From: Nocardia tengchongensis
GTDB lineage: Bacteria; Actinomycetota; Actinomycetes; Mycobacteriales; Mycobacteriaceae
DNA: 64,000 bases
Reading direction: 5' to 3'
NCBI RefSeq assembly: GCF_018362975.1
Contig: NZ_CP074371.1
Span: 7,942,013-8,006,012 of the forward strand
The position numbers were made by a program, and so were the translations under genes. Shown here piece after piece: positions 45,393 through 55,814 of the stretch (position 1 is its first letter; every line of letters starts with the position of its first letter). The notes under the pieces are model-generated. The model made no database searches and was not told the DNA's origin. It worked only from the letters and a program-made list of their open reading frames with translations.

Positions 45393-47447
45393 GTGGTAAC
45401 CGATGTCATCGACGCGGTCGCGGACTTCGCGATCGACCGCCAAGCAATCTGGGACGTCCTGATCGAGCCACAGACCTACCCCCGGCTATTTCCCGGAATC
45501 GGTCAGTGCGAGCCGCTCGACACCGTCGATGCGCACCCCACGCTGAATATGCGAGTCGGCGGCAATGGCGTCGAAACCCGGGTGGTCCGCGTCCAGCTGC
45601 ACATCACCCGCCCGGGTGAGGGATTCGAGCTGCCACTGCCCCGAACACGGCAGCTTCGCGACGGTGCGGCTGCACGGCGACACCGAGCACACCCGCATAT
45701 ACGTCACCTACTTCAAGGCCGCCCGGTGCATCCGCTGCTGACGCGGCTGCCCAATTCGGCGGTGGTGGCCTGGACGCTGGACGGGCTGAGACGGGTCGCC
45801 GACCTGATCCAGGGCGCGCCGACCGCGCTGATCGTCAATGCCGAGGATTCGCGAATGAAGCTGGGGGCCGGGGTGGTCCGGCAGATGGTGAGCTCCGGCG
45901 TGGTGCGCACCTACCGCCCCGATGTCGGTCTGCGCCAGATCGGCGGCCTGGCCAAGTGGGGGTTCAGCCTGGGCGGCGGCTACGCGGCGGCGGCCGCGCA
46001 CTCGCCGCAGCGGGCGGCCGTGGTGGACGACCGGTATTCGAGCACCTTCGACCAATTGCACGCGCGCAGTAATGCTCTCGCCGGAGCCTTCACCGCCCTG
46101 GGTTTCGGTCCCGGGACCTCCGTGGGGCTGTTGTGCCGCAACCACACCGGCATGGTCGAGTGCATGGTGGCGGCCGGGAAGTCGGGCGCGGACGCGGTGC
46201 TGCTCAATACCGGCCTGCCCGCGTGCCAGATCGAGGAGATCGTGCAGCGGCACCGGCTCGCGGCGGTGTTCGCCGACAGCGAGTTCGAGCCGCTGCTGCA
46301 TCATCTGCCCGCCGGCGTGGCCCGCTTCACCAGCGACGACGCCCCGCCGGATCCGGGCCGCACCACCATCGAGGACCTGATCGCGATGCGCCAGGATCCG
46401 CCGCGCAAGACGCCGCGGCCGGGCCGGCTGGTGGTGCTCACCTCCGGGACCAGCGGGACACCCAAGGGTGCGAGGCGGCCGCACCCCAAGGGTTTCGGGA
46501 CGGTGGCCGCGCTGCTGTCGCGAATCCCGTTCGGCACCAACGAGACCATGTTCATCCCGGCTCCGCTGTTCCACACCTGGGGGCTGGGGGCGTTGCAGAT
46601 GTCCACCGCCGTGCGCGCGACGGTGCTGCTCGGCGACCATTTCGACGCCGAGGACTGCCTGCGTCGAATCGCCGAGCACAAGGTGACCGCGCTGGTCGTG
46701 GTGCCGATCATGGTGAATCGAATCCTGGACCTGCCCAGCCACGTTCGCGACCGCTACGACCTGTCGAGCCTGCGCATCGTGGCCAGCTGCGGCGCCCCGC
46801 TGGACGGTGCGACCGTGCTGCGGTTCCTCGAGACCTTCGGCGAGATCCTCTACAACGTGTACGGCTCCACCGAGGTGTCGTGGGCGTCCATCGCCGACTC
46901 CGCCGACCTGCGGGTGTCCCCCACCACCGCGGGGCGGCCGCCACTGGGCACGAAACTCGCTGTGCTGGGCCCGGATCGGCGGCCGGTGCCGGTGGGCGCG
47001 ACCGGCCGCATCTTCGTCGGCAATCACATGCTCTTCGACGGCTACACCGATGCCACCCCGCCCGACGAGGCCGACGGCATGCTCGACACCGGCGATATCG
47101 GCTACCTCGACGCCTCGGGCAAGCTGTTCGTGGCCGGGCGCGACGACGAGATGATCATCTCCGGCGGCGAGAACGTCTTCCCCCGCGCGGTCGAGGAGGC
47201 GCTCTCGCACCTGCCGCAGGTGAGCGAGGTGGCGGTGGTGGGCGTGCCCGACCACGAATTCGGCCAGCGGCTGGCGGCTTTCGTGGTGCGGCGGCCCGGT
47301 TCGGGCCTGGACTCCGACATGGTCCGCAACTACATCCGGCACCGGGTCAGCCGCTTCTCGGTGCCGCGCGACGTCACCTTCCTGGAGGCGTTGCTGCGCA
47401 ACCAGACCGGGAAGATCCTCAAGCGGACGCTGATCGCGCCCGCCTGA
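45393..47447 (+). CDS. Acyl-CoA ligase (FadD-like) with N-terminal SRPBCC domain; local compensated frameshift
   Basis: As read, 684 aa. Residues 1-80 and 112-150 are an SRPBCC lipid-binding fold (AIWDVLIEPQTYPRLFPGIG; TRLPNSAVVAWTLDGLRRVADL). Residues 81-111 are out of frame: the expected HCPEHGSFATVRLHGD ... YVTYFKAAR appears in another frame between an extra C at 45633-45634 and a missing G at 45725-45726. From about 190 it is an AMP-forming ligase with P-loop LTSGTSGTPKGARRP, YGSTEVSW, TGDIGYLD and final NQTGKILKRTL. GTG 45393. An internal ATG 45855 with GAGG upstream could start a separate ligase of 530 aa. Acyl substrate unknown. Confidence 0.82.
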   Translation: MVTDVIDAVADFAIDRQAIWDVLIEPQTYPRLFPGIGQCEPLDTVDAHPTLNMRVGGNGVETRVVRVQLHITRPGEGFELPLPRTRQLRDGAAARRHRAHPHIRHLLQGRPVHPLLTRLPNSAVVAWTLDGLRRVADLIQGAPTALIVNAEDSRMKLGAGVVRQMVSSGVVRTYRPDVGLRQIGGLAKWGFSLGGGYAAAAAHSPQRAAVVDDRYSSTFDQLHARSNALAGAFTALGFGPGTSVGLLCRNHTGMVECMVAAGKSGADAVLLNTGLPACQIEEIVQRHRLAAVFADSEFEPLLHHLPAGVARFTSDDAPPDPGRTTIEDLIAMRQDPPRKTPRPGRLVVLTSGTSGTPKGARRPHPKGFGTVAALLSRIPFGTNETMFIPAPLFHTWGLGALQMSTAVRATVLLGDHFDAEDCLRRIAEHKVTALVVVPIMVNRILDLPSHVRDRYDLSSLRIVASCGAPLDGATVLRFLETFGEILYNVYGSTEVSWASIADSADLRVSPTTAGRPPLGTKLAVLGPDRRPVPVGATGRIFVGNHMLFDGYTDATPPDEADGMLDTGDIGYLDASGKLFVAGRDDEMIISGGENVFPRAVEEALSHLPQVSEVAVVGVPDHEFGQRLAAFVVRRPGSGLDSDMVRNYIRHRVSRFSVPRDVTFLEALLRNQTGKILKRTLIAPA

Positions 47448-47456
47448 TCACCGGCG

Positions 47457-50030
47457 TCACGGGCTGGGTGTGGCGATCAAACCCAGTTCCGCGTCGGAGG
47501 CCAGCAGCGGATGGTGCGGCAGGATGCGGATGGTGTAGCCGACCGCGCCCGAGATCGGCACCGGCGTGCGGATGGTGAAAACGTCCGCACCGGCGTCGTT
47601 TCCGTCATGCCGCATGGTGAAGGTGTGGACGTCGGTGAGGTCGTCGGTCGGCGAGACCTTGCCCAGCACCGCCTGCACGCTCACGTCCGCGGGCGCCAGG
47701 CCGCCGAGGTCGATGCGGGCCCGCAGGTCCAGTTCCGCGCCGATCACCGGGATGTCCGCCAGGCCGCCGCTGTCCACCTGCAGGACTTTCACGGTGGGCC
47801 AGGCGGATTCGACGCGGCGACGGTACAGCGACAGATCCTGGGCGCCCTTGAAGTCGTCGGCCGACACCGCGCCGAAGGCCGCGGCGGCGGGCGCATAGTA
47901 GTCGACGGCGTAGTCGCGGACCATGCGGGAGGCCAGCACCTTCGGGCCCAGGGTCCGCAGGGTGTGGCGGACCATCTCCATCCAGCGCACCGGCAGGTCG
48001 TCGTGGTCGCGGTCGTAGAAGCGCGGCAGCACCGCGCGTTCCAGCAGTTCGTAGAGCGCCGACGCCTCCAGGTCGTCGCGGCGGTGCTCGTCGCGGACGC
48101 CGTCGGCGGTGGGGATGGACCAGCCGTTCTCGCCGTCGCACATCTCATCCCACCAGCCGTCCTTGATGGACAGGTTGAGGCCGCCGTTGAGGGCGGACTT
48201 CATGCCGGAGGTGCCGCACGCCTCGAGCGGGCGCAGCGGGTTGTTGAGCCAGACGTCGCAGCCCCAGTACAGGTAGCGGGCCATGGAGATGTCGTAGTCG
48301 GGCAGGAAGACGATGCGGTGACGCACGGCCGGATCGTCGGCGAACCGGACGATCTGCTGGATGAGGGCCTTGCCGCCCTCGTCCGCGGGATGGGACTTGC
48401 CGGCCACCACCAGCTGCACCGGACGCTCGGGGTCGAGCAGCATGGCACGCAGGCGGTCCGGGTCGCGCAGCATCAGGGTGAGGCGCTTATAGGTGGGGAC
48501 GCGGCGGGCGAAGCCGACCGTCAGCACGCGCGGGTCGAAAGCCTCGTCGATCCAGCCGAGTTCGGCATTGGCCGCGCCGCGCTCCAGCCAGGAGGCCCGC
48601 AACCGGCGGCGCACCTCGTCGACCAGGACGCCGCGCAGCGTGTTCCGGGTGGACCACAGTTCCCGCAGGTCCACATCGCAGAGGCGTTCCCAGCCGCGGG
48701 CCTCCTCGACGAGTTCGTCGCCGATCAGCTCGCGGGCCTTGTCGATCCATTCGCGCGCGGCCCAGGTGGGGGCGTGCACGCCGTTGGTGATGGAGCCGAT
48801 CGGCACCTCGGCGGTGTCGAAGCCCGGCCACAGCGGCGCGAACATGGCGCGGCTGACCTCACCGTGCAATTTCGACACGCCGTTGGCGCGCTGGGCGAGT
48901 CGCAACCCCAGGTGAGCCATGTTGAACACCGACGGATCGGCTTCGCGGCCCATCGCCAGAATGCGGTCCACCGAAACACCGGGCAGCACCGGGGATTCCC
49001 GTTCGCCGTGCGCGCCGCCGAAGTAGCGGCGCACCAGCGCGCTCGCGAACCGGTCGATGCCGGCGGGGACCGGGGTGTGGGTGGTGAACACGGTGCCGGC
49101 CCGGACCGCGGTCAGCGCGGTGTCGAAATCCATTCCGGTGACCATGAATTCACGGATGCGCTCGATGCCGAGGAAACCGGCGTGGCCCTCGTTCATGTGG
49201 AAGACGTCGGGGTCGGGCAGCCCGTTGGCGCGGGTGTAGGCGCGCACCGCGCGCACCCCGCCGATCCCGGCCAGGATCTCCTGCTTGATGCGGTGGTCCT
49301 GGTCGCCGCCGTAGAGCCGGTCGGTGACCGCGCGCAGTTCGGGATCGTTCTCGGCGATGTCGGAGTCCAAGAGCAGCAGCGGAATCCGTCCCACCTGGGC
49401 GATCCACACCCGGGCGCGCAGCACCCGGCCCTCGGGCATGGCCACGTGGATGAGCACCGGCGCGCCCCAGTCGCCGTCGGTGAGCAGCCGCAGCGGCAGG
49501 CCCATCGGGTCCAGTGCCGGGTAGTGCTCGGCCTGCCAGCCGTCGGCGGTCAGCGACTGCCGGAAATAGCCGGAGCGGTACAGCAATCCGACGCCGACGA
49601 GGGGCAGGCCCAGATCGGAGGCGGCCTTGAGGTGGTCGCCCGCCAGGATCCCGAGCCCGCCCGAATAGTTGGGCAGCACCTCGGTGACGCCGAACTCCAT
49701 GGAGAAGTAGGCGATCCCGCGCGGACCGCGCTGCTGCTTCTGGAACCAGCTGGGGCGGGCCAGGTAGTCGCGCAGGTCCGCGGCGGCCGCGTCCACGCGC
49801 CGGGTGTAAGCCTCGTCACTCGCCAGCTCGTCGAGCCGCGCGGCGGGCACCTCGCCCAGCATCCGCACCGGATCGTTCCCGACCTCCACCCACAGGCGGG
49901 GATCCAGCTCGGCGAACACATCCTGCGTGGGCCCATGCCAGGACCAGCGCAGATTGGTCGCCAACTCGGTCAAAGCTGACAGCCGCTCGGGCAAATGGGC
50001 GCGAACGGTGAATCGACGCAATGCCTTCAC
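47457..50030 (-). CDS. glgP: GlgP, alpha-glucan (glycogen/maltodextrin) phosphorylase
   Basis: An 857-aa PLP-dependent phosphorylase releasing glucose-1-phosphate from alpha-1,4-glucans. Seen: N-terminal DUF3417 region (LATNLRWSWHGPTQDVF), AYFSMEFGVTEVLPNYSGGLGILAGDHLK cut at about 105-133, HMNEGHAGFLG, FTTHTPVPAGIDRF, and the PLP-lysine region EACGTSGMKSALNGGLNLS. Length near M. tuberculosis GlgP (863 aa). GTG 50030. It is read away from glgE-glgB, as in Rv1328/Rv1327c. Confidence 0.95.
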   Translation of the reverse strand: MKALRRFTVRAHLPERLSALTELATNLRWSWHGPTQDVFAELDPRLWVEVGNDPVRMLGEVPAARLDELASDEAYTRRVDAAAADLRDYLARPSWFQKQQRGPRGIAYFSMEFGVTEVLPNYSGGLGILAGDHLKAASDLGLPLVGVGLLYRSGYFRQSLTADGWQAEHYPALDPMGLPLRLLTDGDWGAPVLIHVAMPEGRVLRARVWIAQVGRIPLLLLDSDIAENDPELRAVTDRLYGGDQDHRIKQEILAGIGGVRAVRAYTRANGLPDPDVFHMNEGHAGFLGIERIREFMVTGMDFDTALTAVRAGTVFTTHTPVPAGIDRFASALVRRYFGGAHGERESPVLPGVSVDRILAMGREADPSVFNMAHLGLRLAQRANGVSKLHGEVSRAMFAPLWPGFDTAEVPIGSITNGVHAPTWAAREWIDKARELIGDELVEEARGWERLCDVDLRELWSTRNTLRGVLVDEVRRRLRASWLERGAANAELGWIDEAFDPRVLTVGFARRVPTYKRLTLMLRDPDRLRAMLLDPERPVQLVVAGKSHPADEGGKALIQQIVRFADDPAVRHRIVFLPDYDISMARYLYWGCDVWLNNPLRPLEACGTSGMKSALNGGLNLSIKDGWWDEMCDGENGWSIPTADGVRDEHRRDDLEASALYELLERAVLPRFYDRDHDDLPVRWMEMVRHTLRTLGPKVLASRMVRDYAVDYYAPAAAAFGAVSADDFKGAQDLSLYRRRVESAWPTVKVLQVDSGGLADIPVIGAELDLRARIDLGGLAPADVSVQAVLGKVSPTDDLTDVHTFTMRHDGNDAGADVFTIRTPVPISGAVGYTIRILPHHPLLASDAELGLIATPSP

Positions 50031-50040
50031 GGTGCTTATT

Positions 50041-50071
50041 CTGCCCTGCGCTTCGCTCCGGGCGGGTTCGC
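50041..50071 (+). repeat. Dispersed intergenic repeat, copy 2
   Basis: Nearly the same 31 bp as 38544-38574, beginning CTGCCCTGCGCTTCGCTCCG. It overlaps the left arm of the long hairpin at 50065-50159. Confidence 0.6.
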
Positions 50072-50159
50072 GGCCCCGAGGTCTCGATTCTTCCCTCCCT
50101 CCGCTGCTCCGCTTCGCTCCTCCGCTCCGCTCAGTCCAGAATCGAGACGGCCGCGAACC
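50065..50159. repeat. Long imperfect inverted repeat in glgP/thioesterase promoter region
   Basis: Left arm GGTTCGCGGCC + GTCTCGATTCT (50065-50075, 50081-50091) pairs fully with 50138-50159; a 5-nt bulge sits in the left arm. The loop of 46 nt is pyrimidine-rich with repeated CTCCGCT units. Confidence 0.7.
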
Positions 50160-50220
50160 TTCGAGGTCATCGAGATGCTGGTCACCGGTGCCCCGGCGGG
50201 AGCATCCGGTAAGCAACCGA

Positions 50221-50226
50221 TAACGT
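50221..50226 (+). promoter_or_regulatory. -10 hexamer TAACGT for a leaderless ATG
   Basis: TAACGT ends 8 nt before ATG 50235. Confidence 0.45.
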
Positions 50227-50234
50227 GTTTCACC

Positions 50235-50885
50235 ATGAGCGAGCAGCAGGTCGAAGCACTGGCCCCCGAGGAGCACCATGAGGGCGGGTTCCGGCCGATT
50301 CAGACTCTCGGCCGCGACGCGAGCCGGGGCGGGCCGCACTACGGGGAGTTCATCGAGCAGGTGCGCGGTCTCATGGACCGGGTCCGGCTGGCCTCCCCCA
50401 CCGACGAGGTCGCGCTGGAGGCCATCGCCACGCTGAAGGAGCTCAACGCCAAGCTCGACTCCGCGGTCGGCGACGAGTGGGATGCGCCCGCCTGGCACCG
50501 CAACGACCTGCCCGCGCGCGGCAATATCACCCTGCCGCCGTTCCTGATCGACGCCGCGAGCGCGGAGGGCGTGCGGGCACGGATCACCTTCCGCACCTTC
50601 CACCTGGGCGGCAACAGCGCCGCGCACGGCGGCCACATCGCTCTGGGCTTCGACGACCTGCTCGGCATGACCGTGGCGCTCAACACCCGGGCGGTCACCC
50701 GCACCGCCTTCCTGCACGTCGACTACCGGTCCATCACGCCGCTCAACACCGAGCTGCAGGTGCACGGCTGGGTGGAGCGGCAGGAGGGTCGCAAGGTGTT
50801 CGTGCGCGCCACCCTGCACGACGGCGACCGGCTGTGTGCCGAGGCGCACGGCCTGTTCCTGCTCCTCAAGCCGGGCCAGCAGTAG
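50235..50885 (+). CDS. PaaI-family thioesterase
   Basis: A 216-aa hotdog protein. The core [23 protein letters not shown] (about 122-144), THxHGG-like AAHGG and [38 protein letters not shown] cut at about 152-190 fit PaaI/acyl-CoA thioesterases; the 85-residue N-terminal extension is helical. ATG 50235; no ribosome site, so probably leaderless. It lies between glgP and glgE, genes that are direct neighbours in M. tuberculosis. Confidence 0.87.
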   Translation: MSEQQVEALAPEEHHEGGFRPIQTLGRDASRGGPHYGEFIEQVRGLMDRVRLASPTDEVALEAIATLKELNAKLDSAVGDEWDAPAWHRNDLPARGNITLPPFLIDAASAEGVRARITFRTFHLGGNSAAHGGHIALGFDDLLGMTVALNTRAVTRTAFLHVDYRSITPLNTELQVHGWVERQEGRKVFVRATLHDGDRLCAEAHGLFLLLKPGQQ

Positions 50886-50894
50886 TCCCTCCGG

Positions 50895-50900
50895 TAAGTT
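50895..50900 (+). promoter_or_regulatory. -10 hexamer TAAGTT for a leaderless GTG
   Basis: TAAGTT ends 7 nt before GTG 50908, so glgE may have its own promoter despite a 22-bp gap after the thioesterase. Confidence 0.5.
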
Positions 50901-50907
50901 CGAAGGC

Positions 50908-52911
50908 GTGACCGGCCGCATCGCCATCGATGACACCGCCCCCGCGATACCCGGCGGCCGGCCGTCGAAGGCCGTGGTCGGCGAGGTCGTCCCGGTCCGC
51001 GCCGTGGTGTGGCGCGAGGGACACGAGGCGGTGGCCGCCACCCTCGCCGTGACCGGCCCGGATACGGCACGCACGCAACGCATTCGCATGAGTCCGGAGT
51101 ACGAGCCGGACGTGTTCAACGCGGTCTTCACCCCCGGCACGCCGGGGCGCTGGACCTTCCGCATCGAGGGCTGGAGCGATCCGATCGCCACCTGGCGCTC
51201 CGGGGTCGAAGCCAAACTGGCGGTCGGGCAGAGCGCCGTCGACCTGGCCAACGACCTCGAACTCGGGGCGCGCCTGCTGGACCGGGCCGCGCTGGCGGTG
51301 CCCAAACAACAGTGGCAGGTACTGCGCGCGGCGGCCGCCGCCCTGCGCAGCGACGCCCAGCTGCCCGCCCGAGTGGCGCCCGCGTTCAGCGCCGAGGTGG
51401 GCGAGATCCTGCGGGCGAACCCGTTGCGGGAGTTCGTGACCAACGGACCGCTGCACACCGTGCAGGTGGATCGGCAGCGCGCGCTGTACGGGTCCTGGTA
51501 CGAATTCTTCCCACGCTCGACAGGCGGCCGGGACGCCGCGGGCAACCCCGTGCACGGCACCTTCGCCACCGCCGCCGCCGACCTGCCGCGCATCGCGGCC
51601 ATGGGCTTCGACGTGGTGTACCTGCCGCCGATCCACCCGATCGGCAAGGTGAATCGCAAGGGGCCCAACAACTCCCTGACCGCCGGGCCCGAGGATGTGG
51701 GCTCACCGTGGGCGATCGGCTCCGACGAGGGCGGCCACGACGCCATCCACCCGCAGCTCGGCACCGAAGCCGACTTCCTCGACTTCGTGACCGCCGCAAG
51801 GGAATTGGGCCTGGAGGTGGCGCTGGACCTGGCGTTGCAGTGCGCCCCCGATCACCCCTGGGTGACGGCGCACCCGGAATGGTTCATCACGCTGCCCGAC
51901 GGCACCATCGCCTACGCGGAGAATCCGCCGAAGAAGTACCAGGACATCTACCCGCTCAATTTCGATAACGACCCCGACGGGCTCTACGCCGAGGTGCTGC
52001 GGGTGGTGCGGCACTGGATCACGCTGGGCGTCACCATCTTCCGGGTCGACAATCCGCACACCAAGCCCGCCGACTTCTGGGAATGGCTGATCGCCGCCGT
52101 GCACCGCAAGCACCCGGAGATCATCTTCCTGTCCGAGGCGTTCACCCGCCCGGCTCGCATGTACGGTCTGGCCCGGCGCGGATTCAGCCAGTCCTACACC
52201 TATTTCACCTGGCGCACCCACAAACACGAGCTGGAGGAGTTCGGCCGCGAACTGGCCGCCAAGGCCGACGAGGCGCGCGCCAACCTGTTCGTCAACACCC
52301 CGGACATCCTGCACGAGAGCCTGCAATACGGCGGGCCGGGCATGTTCGCGATCCGCGCGGTGCTGGCCGCGACGCTCGGCGCGACCTGGGGCGTGTACTC
52401 CGGCTTCGAACTGTACGAGCACCAGGCGCTGCGGCCCGGCAGCGAGGAGTACCTGGACACCGAGAAATTCCAGCTGCGCCCCCGCGATTTCGCCGGGGCG
52501 GCCGCGCGCGGCGAATCCCTGGAGCCGTGGCTGACCCGGCTCAACGAGATCCGGCGCGCGCATCCGGCGCTGCGGCAGGTGCGCTGCATCCACTTCCACC
52601 ACGTGGACAACGATGCGCTGCTGGCCTTCTCGAAAATGGACCCGACCACCGGTGACGCCGTCCTGGTCGTGGTGAACCTGAACCCGTTCGGCGCCGAGCA
52701 CGGCATGGTGTCGCTCGACCTGCCCGCCATCGGCCGCGAATGGCACGACCGGCCGCTCGTCACCGACGACGTCACCGGCGAGGAATACCACTGGGGCCAG
52801 AGCAATTACGTGCGCCTGGACCCGAACCGCGCGGCCGCCCACATCCTCACCCTGCCGCCGGTGCCCGCCGCCGCGCGCACCGAACTCGCCTATCGCAGAT
52901 CGTTCCGATGA
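50908..52911 (+). CDS. glgE: GlgE, maltosyltransferase
   Basis: A 667-aa GH13_3 enzyme that transfers maltose from maltose-1-phosphate to alpha-glucans. Seen: [13 protein letters not shown] in the N-terminal domain, the (beta/alpha)8 core with [15 protein letters not shown], the catalytic Asp in [10 protein letters not shown] (about 376), the acid Glu in FLSEAFTRP (about 405) and [10 protein letters not shown] near the donor site. Translationally coupled to glgB by ATGA. Equivalent of Rv1327c, an established drug target in M. tuberculosis. Confidence 0.96.
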   Translation: MTGRIAIDDTAPAIPGGRPSKAVVGEVVPVRAVVWREGHEAVAATLAVTGPDTARTQRIRMSPEYEPDVFNAVFTPGTPGRWTFRIEGWSDPIATWRSGVEAKLAVGQSAVDLANDLELGARLLDRAALAVPKQQWQVLRAAAAALRSDAQLPARVAPAFSAEVGEILRANPLREFVTNGPLHTVQVDRQRALYGSWYEFFPRSTGGRDAAGNPVHGTFATAAADLPRIAAMGFDVVYLPPIHPIGKVNRKGPNNSLTAGPEDVGSPWAIGSDEGGHDAIHPQLGTEADFLDFVTAARELGLEVALDLALQCAPDHPWVTAHPEWFITLPDGTIAYAENPPKKYQDIYPLNFDNDPDGLYAEVLRVVRHWITLGVTIFRVDNPHTKPADFWEWLIAAVHRKHPEIIFLSEAFTRPARMYGLARRGFSQSYTYFTWRTHKHELEEFGRELAAKADEARANLFVNTPDILHESLQYGGPGMFAIRAVLAATLGATWGVYSGFELYEHQALRPGSEEYLDTEKFQLRPRDFAGAAARGESLEPWLTRLNEIRRAHPALRQVRCIHFHHVDNDALLAFSKMDPTTGDAVLVVVNLNPFGAEHGMVSLDLPAIGREWHDRPLVTDDVTGEEYHWGQSNYVRLDPNRAAAHILTLPPVPAAARTELAYRRSFR

Positions 52912-55070
52912 ATCGGCGTGACCTCCTGCTGCTCGCGGCGGGCACGCACCCCGATCCGCACACCGTGCTGGGCGCGCACCCGCATGCCGACGGAACGATC
53001 GTGCGGGTGCTGCGGCCGCACGCCGACGCCGTCGCGGCCCGCGTCGACGGTGTGGATCATCCACTGACACATCGTGATCACGGCGTGTTCGAGGCGGTCC
53101 TGCCGTTCGCGGAGCTGTGGGACTACCGCATCGTCAGCTCGTACCCGGGCGGGCGCACCGTCGTGGACGCGGACGGGTACCGCTTCCTGCCCACCCTCGG
53201 CGACGTCGACCTGCACCTGCTCGGAGAGGGCCGGCACGAACGGCTGTGGGAGGTGCTCGGCGCGCACCCGAAGCGCTACCCCAGCCTCGACGGCGAGGTG
53301 ACCGGCACCGCCTTCGCGGTGTGGGCCCCCAACGCGCGCGGCGTCGCCGTCATCGGGGACTTCGACGGCTGGACCGGAAAGACCGCGCCCATGCGCAAAC
53401 TCGGCGATTCCGGGGTGTGGGAACTATTTCTGCCCGGCATCGGCCCGGGAGCGCTGTACAAGTACCGCGTGCATGGGGCGGACGGGCGGGTCGTCGACCA
53501 CGCAGACCCCATGGCCTACGCCACCGAGACGCCGCCCGCGACCGCCTCGGTCATCACCGAGAGCGAATTCACCTGGAGTGATGGGGAATGGCTGCGGAAA
53601 CGTACCCGCACCGATCCGCTGCGCGCACCGGTCAGCATCTACGAGGTGCACCTCGGTTCCTGGCGGCCCGGGCTCGGCTACCGCGAGATTGCCGAACAAC
53701 TCGCCGAATACGTGCTCACCCAAGGCTTCACGCACGTGGAGCTGCTACCGGTGGCCGAGCATCCCTTCGGCGGCTCCTGGGGCTACCAGGTCACCTCCTA
53801 CTTCGCGCCCACCGCGCGCTTCGGCTCCCCCGACGACTTCCGCTATCTCGTGGATCACCTGCACCGCAAGGGCATCGGCGTGATCCTGGACTGGGTGCCC
53901 GCGCACTTCCCCCGCGACGAATGGGCGCTGGCCAGATTCGACGGCACCGCCCTCTACGAGCACTCCGACCCGCGCCGCGGCGAGCAACTCGACTGGGGCA
54001 CCTACGTTTTCAACTTCGGCCGCCACGAGGTCCGCAACTTCCTGGTCGCCAACGCGCTCTACTGGATCGAGGAGTTCCACCTCGACGGCCTGCGCGTGGA
54101 CGCCGTCGCCTCCATGCTCTACCTGGACTATTCGCGCCCGGACTGGGAGCCCAACATCCACGGCGGCCGCGAGAACCTGGAGGCGGTCGCCTTCCTGCAG
54201 GAGATGAACGCGACCGTCCACAAACATCACCCGGGCGTGCTGACCATCGCCGAGGAATCCACCACCTGGCCCGGCGTCACCCGCGCCACCGAGGTCGGCG
54301 GACTCGGGTTCACCATGAAATGGAACATGGGCTGGATGCACGACACCCTCGGCTACCTGGCCCGCGATCCGGTGCACCGCAGCTGGCACCACAACGAGGT
54401 CACCTTCTCGCTCACCTACGCCTGGAGCGAGAACTATCTGCTCCCGATCAGCCACGACGAGGTCGTGCACGGCAAGGGGACACTGTGGACCCGCATGCCC
54501 GGCGACGACTACGCCAAGGCGGGCGGGGTGCGCGCGCTACTGGCCTACATGTGGGCGCATCCGGGCAAGCAGCTGCTGTTCATGGGCCAGGACTTCGGCC
54601 AGTTCCGGGAATGGGACCACGATCGCGGACTGGACTGGCACGAGCTGGAGAACCCGCTGCACCGCGGCATCCAAACCCTGGTCGGCGACCTCAACCGGCT
54701 CTACGCCGCACAGCCGGCGCTGTGGAGCCAGGACACCTCGCCGGGCGGCTACGCCTGGATCGACGCCGACGACCGCGACAACAATGTGCTGTCGTTCCTG
54801 CGGTACGGCGCCGACGGCGCCATCCTGGCCTGCGTGTACAACTTCTCCGGCCAGCACCTCACCGGGTACCGCGTCGGGCTGCCCGAGTCCGAACAGGTTT
54901 CGTGGTACGAGGTGCTCAATACCGACGCCGTCGCCTACGGCGGCAGCGGCGCGGGCACGACCGGCGCGATCCCGGCCGAGCCCCAGCCCTGGCACGGGCG
55001 GCCGGTCTCGGCGACCCTGACGCTGGCACCGCACAGCGCCGTCTGGCTGTCCGCCGCGCCGAGCGACTGA
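52908..55070 (+). CDS. glgB: GlgB, 1,4-alpha-glucan branching enzyme
   Basis: A 720-aa GH13_9 enzyme that makes alpha-1,6 branches. Domains: N1 (residues 1-105), CBM48 with [17 protein letters not shown] (about 138-154), catalytic barrel with nucleophile Asp in [15 protein letters not shown] (about 395), acid Glu in [12 protein letters not shown] (about 447) and [13 protein letters not shown] (about 515), then a C-terminal beta domain. ATG 52908 overlaps the glgE stop. Works with GlgE to build branched alpha-glucan for storage or capsule. Confidence 0.97.
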   Translation: MNRRDLLLLAAGTHPDPHTVLGAHPHADGTIVRVLRPHADAVAARVDGVDHPLTHRDHGVFEAVLPFAELWDYRIVSSYPGGRTVVDADGYRFLPTLGDVDLHLLGEGRHERLWEVLGAHPKRYPSLDGEVTGTAFAVWAPNARGVAVIGDFDGWTGKTAPMRKLGDSGVWELFLPGIGPGALYKYRVHGADGRVVDHADPMAYATETPPATASVITESEFTWSDGEWLRKRTRTDPLRAPVSIYEVHLGSWRPGLGYREIAEQLAEYVLTQGFTHVELLPVAEHPFGGSWGYQVTSYFAPTARFGSPDDFRYLVDHLHRKGIGVILDWVPAHFPRDEWALARFDGTALYEHSDPRRGEQLDWGTYVFNFGRHEVRNFLVANALYWIEEFHLDGLRVDAVASMLYLDYSRPDWEPNIHGGRENLEAVAFLQEMNATVHKHHPGVLTIAEESTTWPGVTRATEVGGLGFTMKWNMGWMHDTLGYLARDPVHRSWHHNEVTFSLTYAWSENYLLPISHDEVVHGKGTLWTRMPGDDYAKAGGVRALLAYMWAHPGKQLLFMGQDFGQFREWDHDRGLDWHELENPLHRGIQTLVGDLNRLYAAQPALWSQDTSPGGYAWIDADDRDNNVLSFLRYGADGAILACVYNFSGQHLTGYRVGLPESEQVSWYEVLNTDAVAYGGSGAGTTGAIPAEPQPWHGRPVSATLTLAPHSAVWLSAAPSD

Positions 55071-55073
55071 CCG

Positions 55074-55694
55074 CTACTCGGGCCAGCGCGGGGACCTGCC
55101 GAGTACGGCCAGAATCCGATCCAGTCCCGGGGTCTGCGCCACCGCCAGTTCGGGGGCGAACGACGAGCCCGGCCGCTCTCGGGCCGGGCCGCGCGGGACC
55201 GCCTCGGCCACCGGCCACGCGGCGGCGAGCACGTCATCGTCGAACGCGACGGTCGTCCCGAGTGCGCGCGCCACGTCCCAGGCGTGCACGACGTAGTCGA
55301 TGAAATGGAAGCTGACCGCCAGCGACCCCGGGATCACGATGCCGTCGCGGATCTCCGGCAGCGGGAACTGCCGTTCCAGCACGCCCGGCTCGGCGAAAGT
55401 TGCCAGCACATGCTCGGCGGCCGCCCGGTATTCACCGACGGGATCCTCCCCCAGCGGCTGCGGCTTCCACAGCGACCGATCATCCTCCCCGCGGGCCGCC
55501 GCCGCGAAGCCATAGTGCTGAACGATCATGTGCTCCAGCAGATCTCGCAGTGTCCAGCCCGCGCACGGGCTGGGCGCGTCCAGGTCCGCCGGGGTCAGGC
55601 CCGCCACCACGTCGATGCTCGTCCGCACCGCGCGGGCGTCGAGTGCGAGCAGTTCGGTTCCCGAGGCCAGTAATTCTTCGTAGGTGCTTATCAT
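55074..55694 (-). CDS. Maleylpyruvate-isomerase-fold (DinB-like) metal-binding protein, TIGR03086 type
   Basis: A 206-aa DinB-superfamily four-helix bundle protein. Seen: [29 protein letters not shown] with the metal His in EHMIVQH (about 62-68), and the downstream [18 protein letters not shown] with two further His ligands. Actinobacterial relatives include mycothiol-dependent isomerases; no activity can be assigned. ATG 55694 follows a -10 hexamer TAAGCT by 7 nt. Convergent with glgB, 3 bp away. Confidence 0.85.
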   Translation of the reverse strand: MISTYEELLASGTELLALDARAVRTSIDVVAGLTPADLDAPSPCAGWTLRDLLEHMIVQHYGFAAAARGEDDRSLWKPQPLGEDPVGEYRAAAEHVLATFAEPGVLERQFPLPEIRDGIVIPGSLAVSFHFIDYVVHAWDVARALGTTVAFDDDVLAAAWPVAEAVPRGPARERPGSSFAPELAVAQTPGLDRILAVLGRSPRWPE

Positions 55695-55701
55695 ACGCAA
55701 C

Positions 55702-55707
55702 AGCTTA
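55702..55707 (-). promoter_or_regulatory. -10 hexamer TAAGCT for a leaderless ATG
   Basis: On the minus strand TAAGCT ends 7 nt before ATG 55694. Confidence 0.5.
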
Positions 55708-55814
55708 CTAATTTCCTTCGGCCGGCGACAGGGAAATTCCGGCGAATTCCACACCAACAGGTTCGCTTCGGGAGCACCCTGGACAGACAGTCGTTTCAAG
55801 CCGGGGAGGGCCCC

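Noticed and set aside
50031..51764. N-terminal extension of glgP by over 570 codons
   Set aside because: It lies antisense to the thioesterase and glgE; GlgP has a normal start at 50030.
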